Of a stretch of 42,580 bases of DNA, positions 1 through 9,256 are shown piece after piece (the first letter of the stretch is position 1; every line of letters begins with the position of its first letter). A model generated the notes under the pieces. The model saw nothing but the letters and a program-made list of their open reading frames with translations. It had not been told where the DNA came from and searched no databases. The translations under genes were made by a program, and so were the position numbers. The DNA comes from Rozella allomycis CSF55 (Eukaryota; Rozellomycota): contig KE560735.1 of assembly GCA_000442015.1 (NCBI GenBank), positions 6,953 to 49,532 of the forward strand, given 5' to 3'.

Positions 1-92
1 AATTAAAACATTAATATATTTAAATTCTAATAATGAACACATGTAAGTCAATACACCATTGTTATGATAGGAATTTCTGAAATATTTAAAAA

Positions 93-580
93 ATGACATC
101 CACAGCTGACACTCCATATTTTTCATCAGAGGAGGAAAAGAAATCAGTGTTAATTTTTCTAGAAGAACAGCGTAAAATTTATTCTAAGCTTTGATAAGTG
201 CAAAGCAAATTGGAGCTCTTAAACAAACACGAGGTTTTACTTACAGATAGTTTGAAGCTTCAGATGGAACTTGAACTATCGAAATTGCCTTTGCATGTAC
301 GAGAAATGCGGGTTGATGATTTTGAACGGGAGTCTACTGATAGTAATGAGCCTACCTTTTAATTTCAGTCACAAAACCAGTTTCCCAAAGCCTTCACAGC
401 ACGCCATTGCCTCATGAAAAAAACAGGACTGGGAAGAATACATTAAGGGAAACACTTGCTTCAGCACCTATAGAGTCACAATTGGAACAGATTGCTAGCC
501 ATTCGGATCAGAAAGAGGCCAAGGAATACCTACTTGAACTGCAGGCACAACTCTCTTCCATGCTTCAAACTATGAAATAG
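93..580 (+). CDS. Hypothetical small coiled-coil protein, three exons
   Basis: I do not recognise this 144-residue protein. The start at 93 opens a frame that is interrupted by two tiny introns, 172-198 (27 nt) and 343-368 (26 nt), each with a GTAA donor and AG acceptor. Splicing joins three open segments and removes two in-frame stops in the first intron and one in the second. The product is hydrophilic, with two leucine- and glutamate-rich helical stretches (about residues 14-55 and 110-144) and a Ser/Thr-rich linker between them, a layout common in small subunits of coiled-coil assemblies. It has no signal peptide or membrane segment. It lies 172 bp upstream of the SNARE gene on the same strand. 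The gene structure is well supported; the function is open. Confidence 0.6.
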
Positions 581-752
581 TAATAAATGTAGTTATAGAA
601 ATATTTCGTCAGTCTTTTTTAATTCGGTTTGCTTCCGGGCAGTTAATATTGCATATTCAACATCAAATATTTGATTTATCTTGCATTTCATTTTTAATAC
701 GAATAAGAATGAGGTGGCAGTTTATTTTGTTGTTCTTGTTGTTATTATTGAC

Positions 753-1897
753 ATGGATTTTAGAATTGCTGTTCGAAAATTAGAATTGATCTACAACGAA
801 TGTTCATTGGTAAAACTTTGAGGCACAAGTCATTTTAAGGAAGCAGAAAAACGAAAGAATGAAGAATCTCAATTAGATGCCTTCAGTAAATTAAGAAAAC
901 AGCTGCATCGAGAAATAAAGGAAGTCAGAAAAGTATACATGTTTTAATTTGTTGCAAAAGATGATACAAGAGAGAGATTCTTTGAAATCCAACAATGCCC
1001 GCGAAAATGCAGAAGCGTCACATAAAATCAGGCAGAAAATTAGAGACGTCAAAGGAAAGTTTGCTGAAATTAATGACGTATTGAAAGATGAGGAAAAGAA
1101 GTTGGCAAAGGTAAAAATTATTAGTCAAGTTTTCTAGCTAAAATCAGGAGGAAAGAGCGAGAAAATAGATGAAATACAAAAAGAAGTAGTAATGCATAGA
1201 GAAGTAGTTGATCTTGTATCAAAGCACATTGAAGAGTGCGAAACATTGGAAAAAAGGCGATTTCTTGATAAAATGTCAAGCTCCGATAAAACTGCTCTCT
1301 TGTCTGGAGGAACTGGCCAAACTCGATTTACACGTGAAGCACCAAATTTAGGTATGTCTGTAAAAAATGTATCTTAAGATAGAGGTCCTATCGCTAATGC
1401 TCTATTTGCTGGAGGATCAAAAGGAGCTGGGAGTAGTGGCGATAAGACAGGAAACTCAGATAGTCCATTACCAGACATAGATGTAGACGAGGATTTAAAA
1501 ATGCTACAAGATCGTAATAATTTAATCGTAAGACTCATGAAAATAATCGATGTTAGGACCAAGATTTGGATGAAATTGGAACAGGAGTGGGTCGAGTAAA
1601 AGATTTGGCTTTAGAAATGCAAAGAGTAGTGTCATAATGGTTATTGTTATTTTAGGAGCTAGCCAGACAAAATGATATCTTAACAAATATTGATACGAAA
1701 GCAGATAAGGCTCAAGAAAAATTGGACAACATTAATGTTCAAATGAAAAATTCAATTGAGAAAGTAAAAACGGTATTTGCAAAAGAAAGGTAATGAAAGG
1801 AGATAGATTTCTAATGAATTGCATCTTGTTCGTCATTCTACTTTGCATAATTGGATTCATTGTGTCATACGTTGTGCCTCCGTCATCTACAAGCTAA
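753..1897 (+). CDS. SYP7-type Qc-SNARE (syntaxin), tail-anchored
   Basis: This is a membrane-fusion SNARE. Eight exons joined by seven introns (26-33 nt) give about 313 residues: an N-terminal helical region, a Gly/Ser-rich linker, a SNARE motif starting near DQDLDEIGTGVGRVKDLA and running to QMKNSIEKV, then a C-terminal membrane anchor (CILFVILLCIIGFIVSYVV) ending in a short lumenal PPSSTS tail. The order and spacing of motif and anchor resemble plant SYP71-73 Qc-SNAREs. The zero-layer residue should be the glutamine in the motif core (LARQNDIL). The last intron has two readings; the 26-nt one (1768-1793) keeps the motif-to-anchor distance of the family and is preferred. SYP7 proteins act at the ER, Golgi and plasma membrane; the site in this organism is unknown. 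Confidence 0.82.
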
Positions 1898-1935
1898 ATA
1901 TATTAAATACCAGTTTATATTTTTCAATCTTCGCT

Positions 1936-2942
1936 TTATTCAGTGATATCCATCTGGGACGTATTGTCGGATCTTCTTCTTGAAGCAACTACACTGAGAA
2001 ATACATCAAGACCACCAAATGAACCATTTACACTAGAATCAATCCCATAATGATTAGTCGCGGCTGTTAATTTGTTCGTAACTAGAGCGACATGTAATGC
2101 TTGCAACCTCTGAACATTATTGGCTATTCTGTGGACTTACCTCTATAGCGCGATTATTAGATTTAATATGTTCAATCAAAGAATCATTAACCGGTGCATT
2201 TTGATCCAAAAACGGTAGTATTGAATTCTTGAGCTCAGCGTCTCGTAGCAAGGGCCCCAAATATTGCATATTTAGCAAGCGGTTGAGAGCAGCTGCGGGT
2301 AAAGCTTGCATAGCGGCACCTTGGTTTATATTCATTGTAACATTTACTTGGATTGGTTATTGAAGATATTACAGTATCAAAGTTAGTTGACTGGTTTGTC
2401 GTCGTTTGGGAAGACCCACTAGAATTATTTTGATTACCACCTAGGCCAGAGCCCCTTAACATTGCGGACAACATTTCATTTTGATTTTGAGAGCCAATAG
2501 ATCCACCAAACACATTAGTGCTATTATGGCTTGCCGAAGGTGGATTGTTGATCATTACGTTTACTCTTTTTACAATATCTGAATCATTTTTATCATTTGA
2601 GTCTTGCATCCAAATAAAAAATCTTTGAGAAGAAGTCTTATATTTTAAAACAAAAACACGGCCAGTTGTGCATTGAGGAACATGAACCAATTCAGCCTCG
2701 TCCGGAAAAACTATCAAATCCTTAAATTGGAATAAATAATTTTGTACATCTTCAGTCATGTTAGTTCTCCTATCGATCCACATTAAATGTAACAATCCAT
2801 CATCACTTATTTTAACTGAAATTAAGCCTTTCCTAGGATCGGGTACAACTAGCCTTCCCTGTTGACTTAATTTGCCTGCTTTGAATTCTATTCTATCGCT
2901 TGATGTACTAGCTGCCACAGGCGCTGCGAAAATCGATGACAT
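1936..2942 (-). CDS. RPN13: 26S proteasome ubiquitin receptor Rpn13/ADRM1
   Basis: Spliced protein of 315 residues. The N-terminal Pru domain (about residues 14-130; FKAGKLS, a W in HLMWIDR, and FPDEAELVHV) is the part of Rpn13 that docks on Rpn2 and binds ubiquitin. A Ser/Asn/Gln-rich linker follows. The C-terminal DEUBAD domain, which recruits the deubiquitinase UCH37 in animals, starts after the first intron at about 2317 (LNRLLNMQYLGPLLRD). Introns are about 28 and 31 nt; the second falls just after the AIE of the DEUBAD and the last exon ends at 1936. The start at 2942 is the only ATG before the Pru domain. It is divergent from DPH7 across 115 bp, so the two probably share a promoter region. 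The DEUBAD means this is the long form, unlike the short yeast Rpn13. Confidence 0.9.
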
Positions 2943-3057
2943 TCAATAAGACCAGGGATCAAATACGTAATAAATTGTTGAAAAATGAGACACACATATT
3001 AATTATCTGAGCATCTCATAATCATTTTTCAAGTGATTTATTTTGAGGCTGAAAATA

Positions 3058-4125
3058 ATGGAAAAAGAGAGTTGCAAAATTTTGTTCAAAGATGACACTT
3101 ACTTCTATGCTGACGAGGTTTTGTGCGTGGATGTCCACAGCTTTATATATGTTATATGTGCAACTTATCAACTTGATGAAATATCAGGCAAACGAAACGG
3201 GTCGGTTTTACTGTACAAGAAATTACACGATGAAAAATCCTTTGTATTGTTAAAAAGATTAAAGTGTGATGGTATTTATAATATGAAATTGTTTAAACAT
3301 GATGGGAAGGTATTACTTTTCTCGGCATGCGCGCAAGCCAAGATAAACGTATACACACTTGAAAATGATGATTTAACATTAGTAAAAATGAAATTGGTTT
3401 TTCATAGACTGCAAAATTTGAAGGAAACGAATCTGATTTATTTTTGTCGATTGATACCATGAACTCATTGAACGAACTGTTCGTAGTCGCTTCCAACAAT
3501 ATTGGCATGATAAGTGTATATAAATACTATGGAGAATCATTTGAATGTGTTATAGAATGGAAAGCTCATCATTATGAAACTTGGGCTGTGTGTTTTGAGG
3601 TTGGAAACAATAGTGAAGTCTTTTCTGGTGCAGATGACGGTGCGCTTGTAAGATGGAAGTTGGATTATAGTACGAATAATGCATATCCACTAAAAAAGAA
3701 GCAGTAGTTAAGTAATTGACATTACATAGGCATGAAATGGGAATATGCTCAATTCTAAATCATCCTAGTGATTCTAATCTTCTAGCGTATGGGAGTTATG
3801 ATGAGCATGTTCGTATACTGAACAAAGATACAAGCCAAATAATTTATAGCGTTAATACGAACGGCGGTGTCTGGCGATTTAATTTCAGTCCCAACGACGA
3901 GAATCTCATTGCTACAGCCTCTATGCATGGTGGGGTCTGTATAATCAATATTAAAGAACGTAAAGTTATTTCATAGAATGAAATTTAGAGAAAATCCTTC
4001 AAAATTTTCGAGGTCATGAGTCTATAGCGTATGGCGTAGATTGGATTGATTCAACAACATTAGCCTCTTGCTCATTTTATGATCACACATTTTTAATTTG
4101 GACTTATCTAGATAATAGAGTATAA
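3058..4125 (+). CDS. DPH7: Diphthine methylesterase DPH7 (WD-repeat)
   Basis: DPH7 removes the methyl ester from methylated diphthine on elongation factor 2 before the final amidation of diphthamide. Four exons (introns 3382-3407, 3704-3729, and a 29-nt one near 3950-3990) give 328 residues with WD40 repeats. Family motifs are clear: WKAHHYETWAVCF, SGADDGALVRWKL, HEMGICSI, YGSYDEHVRI, GGVWRFNFSP, then GHESIAYGVDW and ASCSFYDHTFLIW near the C-terminus. The start is the ATG at 3058; the frame upstream of it has only a TTG. No other diphthamide gene lies in the window. Confidence 0.9.
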
Positions 4126-4217
4126 TAAGCTTTAATAAAGCATTTTAGTAGCAATGATGTGCTTAATTTGAGTAATATTGTTCTTTGAGTCGTTTCATTG
4201 TTTTGTTGGATACCGAA

Positions 4218-4673
4218 ATGGATGTGGACTACTTGAAGCAAACAGTGGCATTGCCTTTAAAGAAGGCAATTTTGCAGACAACAATTGTTCAACCAGTGGA
4301 TCCAATTGAATTCATGGCCCAATATTTACTTTCCCATACAAAATACGAAAAAGCTAGAGATCTTGAAACCACTGTGAAAAAAGATTTCCAGACCAGACTT
4401 AATGACATCCATGAACTAAAGAAAATCCACAATAGAAAGAACGCCGAGCTATCTACGGAAGAAAAACCGGAATCATCAGATGTTCTTGTAGAAAATGAAA
4501 AGCATTTAATAGATGAATCTAAGCCCGATACAGTAACAATTGAAAGTCCAAAGGAGAATACGGAAGAACTAGAAGAAGCTGTTATCGAGAGCAGTTTAAG
4601 TAATAAAGACAGTAGAGTGGCACAAGACGAGCAAGTTAATCCTGATGCCGAAGAAAGCGCTCAAGATGTATGA
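4218..4673 (+). CDS. Dpy-30 motif protein with acidic tail
   Basis: Intronless gene for a 151-residue protein. The N-terminus carries a Dpy-30 motif (about residues 4-42; YLKQTVALPLKKAILQT followed by PVDPIEFMAQYLL), the dimerisation helix pair that binds amphipathic helices of partners. After it come a charged coiled-coil (about 50-85) and a Glu/Asp/Ser-rich tail. Having the motif at the N-terminus followed by a coiled coil resembles animal DYDC proteins and flagellar radial-spoke-type Dpy-30 proteins more than yeast Sdc1 (COMPASS), where the motif is C-terminal. A flagellar role would fit the AK9 gene in this window, but a COMPASS role cannot be excluded. It precedes endonuclease V by 66 bp on the same strand. 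Confidence 0.72.
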   Translation: MDVDYLKQTVALPLKKAILQTTIVQPVDPIEFMAQYLLSHTKYEKARDLETTVKKDFQTRLNDIHELKKIHNRKNAELSTEEKPESSDVLVENEKHLIDESKPDTVTIESPKENTEELEEAVIESSLSNKDSRVAQDEQVNPDAEESAQDV

Positions 4674-4739
4674 AAGATTGGGAATGTCAATAAAAAGTCT
4701 TAAATTTCGCTTATTATTACCCTGACTGTGGCTTTTATC

Positions 4740-5330
4740 ATGTCAACAGTTATAGCGGGTTTTGATACTTCCTTTACGTCAACTAAATCCATAGCAGCAA
4801 TCGTAATTTTAGAATATCCTTCTTTTAAAGTTCTATACCAAAATTATCTTGTTTATGAGCAGTCGATGGAATACAAAGCTGGATTTTTAGGACAAAAAGA
4901 GTGTCCTAAATATTTCTCATTATTGAATTCCAGTCCTATAAAACCCGACATAATTTTTGTTGACGGTTTCGGGCTTTTACATCCAGAAAAATATGGTTCG
5001 GCAACAAGACTTGGAACCACTGTTGAAATACCTACAATTGGTGTTGCTAAAAACTTAATGGAAACTGTTGTTTCTGTCAGTAGGGACGATTTGAAAAGTT
5101 CACAGGAAAACATGGTTTACCTTCCATCGTCTTCAACAAATGAGATATTAGGAGTTGCTTGGAGAAATCCTCCCAAGTTTAGTAAATATATATACATTAG
5201 TATTGGATGGGGATTATTACTTGAGGAATGTATCGATTGGACTAGGAAGTGCTGTATTCATAGGATACCAGAGCCTATCCGGCTGGCCGATTTATATTCC
5301 CGTAGCATTGCAAGAGAAATAGAAGCTTAA
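4740..5330 (+). CDS. Endonuclease V
   Basis: Endonuclease V cleaves one phosphodiester 3' of inosine, mainly in RNA in eukaryotes. The intronless 196-residue frame has the family core: AGFDTSF with metal ligand Asp9, FLGQKECP with Glu54, and IIFVDGFGLLHPEKYG with Asp75 and His81. The IPTIGVAKNL strand and a C-terminal RIPEPIRLADLYSR follow. The usual VDGNG or VDGHG loop reads VDGFG. The first 25-30 residues seen in bacterial and animal enzymes are missing: the frame begins almost directly on the first core strand, so the N-terminus may be short or an upstream exon was missed. A decayed second copy of this gene lies at 8998-9231. Confidence 0.88.
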   Translation: MSTVIAGFDTSFTSTKSIAAIVILEYPSFKVLYQNYLVYEQSMEYKAGFLGQKECPKYFSLLNSSPIKPDIIFVDGFGLLHPEKYGSATRLGTTVEIPTIGVAKNLMETVVSVSRDDLKSSQENMVYLPSSSTNEILGVAWRNPPKFSKYIYISIGWGLLLEECIDWTRKCCIHRIPEPIRLADLYSRSIAREIEA

Positions 5331-5354
5331 ATAATATTAATGAATTTTATGAAT

Positions 5355-5582
5355 TTATTTTGCGTCGTGTCGAACCTTTTTGAATAAAATTATCTCTCTT
5401 GGAACTCCTGCCTCAAATATTCTGGCATCCAAAATTTCAATTTTATATCCATTCATTAAATATATTTTATGAAAATGCTGGTAGATCCACCTAGCCCAAG
5501 GTCACGATTAAAATCCCATTTTCGTAAGTGCATGATGAAAAAGACGCAATAATGAATCATACTAAGTCATATATTTTTTCCT
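5355..5582 (-). pseudogene. Degenerate 3' fragment of METTL18
   Basis: This stretch aligns with the 3' end of the intact METTL18 gene (9257-9512) in the same orientation and at the same distance from the end of the endonuclease V sequence. The first 100 bp next to the stop codon are almost identical to the intact copy. Beyond that it has lost bases, including the region of the AKRYYFGLGG motif, so the frame is broken. The match then jumps to bHLH-derived sequence at 5588. It is a relic of the duplicated block. Confidence 0.8.
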
Positions 5583-5587
5583 AGTGG

Positions 5588-5757
5588 TTTTAATTCAAAT
5601 GATTCTGGAGAACGCGGTGTCTAGAATTTAATCGTTCCCATTCTCAAATCCACTGAATGTTGTAGTGAAGAAGTTATTGGAATCATATTTGACCAATCAA
5701 GAAGCGTTTAGGGTCTGTAAGCAACGGATAAACAGAATTGGAAAGGTTCACCATAAA
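5588..5757 (-). pseudogene. Degenerate fragments of the bHLH-zipper gene
   Basis: Two pieces of the N-terminal part of the bHLH gene are fused here: about 5588-5633 matches 11289-11338, and about 5638-5757 matches 11571-11710, with the coding sequence between them deleted. Small indels and an internal stop break the frame, and the initiating ATG pair is altered (CAC in place of CAT on the plus strand). With the METTL18 fragment next to it, this marks the left copy of the tandem duplication. Confidence 0.8.
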
Positions 5758-5837
5758 CTACAAGAGTTGTATTGCCCGCACCAGGCTGTGCTTTTAAACC
5801 GATAAAATGTAAACAGAAATGGATCATTTATTCAACT

Positions 5838-7780
5838 TTATTTTAACACTTTTCGGCAATTCTGGTACGATCTGATGGAACCCAAAACTTTCCAAAGTTT
5901 GTGATAAACATTCTTCAGGTAGACAACTGCAACATTTTCTTCATCATGAGTGAAATCATCGCTTGCTACAAACAAACCTTCAATCGATAAGTGATTTTCA
6001 TCCGCAATGGGTTTCCAGGTTTCGAAAAATCTAGTCCATGAATTGTAAGTGCTGGCGATAGTCACCTGGATTCCAACAATTGCCGTCTCAGTCACTAAAA
6101 CCATATCAACGCCAGCATAATTGTAAATATGTGGGTCATACAATCTCCAATGATCTTGTGTAGAAGGAATGAATGTACCCTTCTCCCTCCCAGGCATGAA
6201 AAACTTTCTCTCTATCACGATGTAATTCTTTTTAATATACTTTGATATTCCATCTCTGCAGACTACTGCTTTAATAACGTCACCTACCAAAAAGCAAAAA
6301 CTAGATCCATTGAGAGTGTAGCCTTTCAAGAGATGCGGCCAATTTGTTATGATCTGATTATCAGCTGCCTTCATTTTCCAAACAGAATATAGCAGGGTGG
6401 TTGATATTTCACCTGTTGCCAACAATTGGCCATGATTCACATAAAAGAAGCGACGGTCAATATGGTCTTTCTCAATAACCATTGACTTTGAAAGTAGGGC
6501 ATAATAAACCTTCCAAACAATCGCAGCGTCAAAAGGCTTGTAAAATTGAACCAGGCAGTCTTTGAATTTCTTAATTCTGATGTCTGCCATCACAGCTTCC
6601 ACAAGTGAATCCCACGTAATGTTCTCGTGATAAAGCGATTCGAAGATGGAAAGATATAATGGGACCCGGCCAGTCAAGCGCACTAGTTCATCTTTGTTTA
6701 CTTCAAATAGTTTCCGATTCAAGGTTTCTGTTTGATTCTTTATCCATTCACTAAATTCCTCTTCGTCAAATCCGCCATAAAAGAAAATGTTGGTCTCGCT
6801 TTGTTCCTTGTTCTTCATCAAATTCCACACAGTTGAGTTCATTGACATTCCCTTGACAATACATTTCATAGGCCCAAACAGCTCAAAAAATCGGTGCCTA
6901 ATAGACTCGTACTCTTTCGCATCAATTGAGTTCCATTGGTCAGCAATCACAATCCATTTGTACTTGTTAGTCGCAATTATCGCACAAACTTGATCATAAT
7001 TGGAGACACTTGGGAACAGCATTTTAAATGCCAAAAAAATTGTTTTCTTATAGTCAGTCAATAACTGGCTGCAACTAGGGATGTAAATAACAGGATACTT
7101 TTCTTTTGTCAATTGAGCTGCCAAGGCTGCTAACATATACGATTTTCCAAAGCCAACAGTTCCAATAACATTCACACATGAACTTGACGGGCCATTGCGC
7201 GTCTCTTTAATTGTTTTCCAAAGAGATTGAAGGCAATTTCTTCCCTGGTATGTAAAACATCTATCTTTGTCCAAGGAAAAGAGATCGGTTTCTTGTATTA
7301 TTGACGCAAAAGGGACAGACATAATATGTTTCAGAGCCAATAAATTTTCCTTTACATTGCGAATGCCAGAGAGTAACTTGGCACTACTGAAATCGTTAGA
7401 TATCTCCGCGGTTCCCAAAGTCCCTTCTAACTTTACATTATTCGCATAGTTTTACCAGAAGGAGCATCGTTACTTTTTTTTTCTATAAAATCATCGAAAG
7501 CAAGCTTCATCTTTTTTGGTGCGAAATCTTCTGTATGTAAGGATTTCACACTTTCAGCCCCTAAATATTATCAACCAGTAACTGGATCCTTACTTTTTCG
7601 GTGTATATAGTTGTAGATAGCACGTCCCTCTGATCCAAACTCGGCGACCCAATCCTCTTTGGTAAAGTCCTTTAAAACTTCAAAGGAAAATTTTTGGAAA
7701 AAGGACTTAATTGATTTCACTTGTGATTCATTGCTTAGGTTGACCTCTATCCACTGAATGAGTTGTTCTTTGTTTTCCAT
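5838..7780 (-). CDS. Crinkler (CRN)-type protein: helical N-domain, P-loop NTPase, REase-fold domain
   Basis: Three exons (introns of 33 and 29 nt near 7569-7602 and 7421-7450) give 626 residues from the ATG at 7780. The first 62 residues form a SAM-like helical domain (KEQLIQWIEVN, then FTKEDWVAEFG, then AIYNYIHRK). A linker follows. Next is a STAND/AAA-like NTPase with Walker A GTVGFGKS (about 186-193) and a Walker B strand WIVIAD (Asp about 260). The C-terminus has a PD-(D/E)XK-like core, GVDMVLV (Asp about 538) and GIQVT (Gln about 551), with Gln in place of the usual acidic residue. This architecture is known from CRN effectors of oomycetes, chytrids and other protists. The frame stays open upstream of 7780 and the decayed second copy matches there, so a further 5' exon (possible ATG at 7929, unusual GTC donor) is likely. 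Confidence 0.8.
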
Positions 7781-7929
7781 GTTGTGACAGGGGTATTGAA
7801 AAGCTTTGATTGGGGTATCGACAATTTTTTTAAATAATTCAACTTGTCTAATGTCTTATTGATCAATGAAAATGTTCTGAACAAATCAAGGCGCCGACCT
7901 GATTTTCCAATTTGTTTCGTTTGAAGCAT

Positions 7930-8216
7930 TAATTTAACTAGCGGTTGTACTCGCTTCGCAGTTCGCTCGCATTAAAAAATTGATTTTAAATATTTTCGCT
8001 ATTTTTCACAAAGCATCGTATGATTTTGCAATTTGATAAATTAATAAGCATCTACACTCCATATTTGCGCTTTACAAAAATCACTTTTTTCTAGAGGTTT
8101 TCATCGCTTCGCTCACATTAATAGATTCACATAAGTTAGCACATATGGGCTATGGCCACGGGTTCCAACCACATTGTCCATAGTTAAGTTTGTACTCGCT
8201 TCACTAGCATTCGTTT
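7930..8216. repeat. Spacer with short CGCTTCG-type direct repeats
   Basis: No gene is visible. Three related short words recur here on the plus strand: TGTACTCGCTTCGCAG at 7946, ATCGCTTCGCTCACATTA at 8103 and TGTACTCGCTTCACTAG at 8191. The first and third copies are about 245 bp apart and flank the 5' side of the CRN gene and of the decayed CRN copy. They may be remnants of the shared upstream region of two tandem CRN genes rather than a mobile-element end. Confidence 0.4.
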
Positions 8217-8641
8217 CTACAGTGCCTTCTAACTTCGCATTAGTCTCTTATTTTACCTGTCGGAGAATTGTTAGCACTGTGGACCAATAACCATAAGGTT
8301 GCTTATCCCATTGACATTCGTTCAAAGCAAACAATGACTCATAAGGAGAGTTTATGGTGAAAGTCTTGATACATTCCTTCAGTGTTTTATTCGAACAGTT
8401 GCCTTAAACCCAATCCAAGAGCTGTTGTTTGCTCGATATTTTTTGACAGGTATTGTCTTTTTTCAAATGAAGAAATATTTCGATTGTTGTAATGTTGTTG
8501 AACACTATATTTTTTAATAAGTTAAAAAAAATATTTAATGAGTAAATTTTTCTTCAAAACTTCAAGAGCGTAAGAATGAGCCATGAGAATGTCTATTTCT
8601 TCCTTCAAAGGCTTCCCTAGGTTTAACGTTTCAAAGAACAT
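8217..8641 (-). pseudogene. Decayed 5' part of a second CRN gene
   Basis: On the minus strand this region encodes a broken relative of the N-terminal domain of the CRN gene at 5838-7780. A segment reading KQQLLDWV, an internal stop, then SNKTLKECIKTF lines up with KEQLIQWIEVNLSNESQVKSIKSFF. The sequence just upstream (LLKNIV) lines up with the open frame upstream of 7780 (LFKKIV), and the junction at 8217-8260 matches 7425-7470. The NTPase and nuclease parts are absent. A short open stretch from an ATG at 8641 (FETLNLGKPLKEEIDILM) may be its first exon. This looks like an older tandem CRN copy. Confidence 0.55.
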
Positions 8642-8997
8642 GATGTATATTGTATACTGATAAACTGGATTCTTTTAAATGAATATTAAACTTTTCATTT
8701 ATGCAACCTATAAATTGTAGCACTGACTACAGGAAAAAAATTGTGAAAATTAGTGCATGGTACATTTAATGAACAGCTTGCACAGTTTTTTGATATATTT
8801 TGATCAAAAACTATATAGAAATTAGAAATAACATGAAATTTCAATGTCTAATAAGCCTCTAAAGTCTAAATGTACTAATTTTACATTAGGATATTATCTT
8901 GTTCATCAACTGAAATTCACATTGGTGTTTTAAACACCCAATATTTTGGTATAGACGTCCATTTTTGGTTCATTGAGATTCTGAGAAAAGAAAAATT
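8642..8997. other. Intergenic, no gene seen
   Basis: AT-rich stretch of about 350 bp between the CRN relic and the endonuclease V relic. No open frame, RNA gene or strong repeat is visible. It is probably decayed sequence at the junction of the duplicated blocks. Confidence 0.5.
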
Positions 8998-9231
8998 CTG
9001 TTCGGCCTGGCACAGTGGGCCGCGGCACTCCAATTTAGACCCAGGGTGTTGCCAAAAAAAACCTAATGGAAACGTTTGTTTCTGTAAGTAGGGGCCGGGG
9101 ACGATTTGAAAAGTTCACAGAAAACACGGTTTACGACTTACGTACAATCCTCTTTGTATTCATTAGATACGAGAGTCTATCTGGCTGGCCGATCTATATT
9201 CCCGTAGCATGGCAAGAGAAATAGAAGCTTA
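8998..9231 (+). pseudogene. Degenerate 3' part of endonuclease V
   Basis: This is a broken copy of the second half of the endonuclease V gene (about 4990-5330). Recognisable parts are the GVAKNLMET region at 9048-9075, the RDDLKSSQEN region with an insertion at 9093-9125, and a near-perfect last 55 bp including the stop at 9229-9231. About 100 bp in the middle are deleted and the frame is shifted several times. It lies immediately upstream of intact METTL18, exactly as the intact endonuclease V lies upstream of the METTL18 fragment. Confidence 0.85.
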
Positions 9232-9256
9232 AATAATATTAATGAATTTTATGAAT

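Noticed and set aside
1785-1815. A 17-nt intron in the SNARE gene
   Set aside because: It would also restore the frame, but a 26-nt intron at 1768-1793 is of normal size here and keeps the family spacing between SNARE motif and membrane anchor.
7930-9000. A DNA transposon carrying the CRN gene
   Set aside because: I looked for terminal inverted repeats and a target-site duplication around 5758 and 8997 and saw only short direct CGCTTCG words; no transposase is present.
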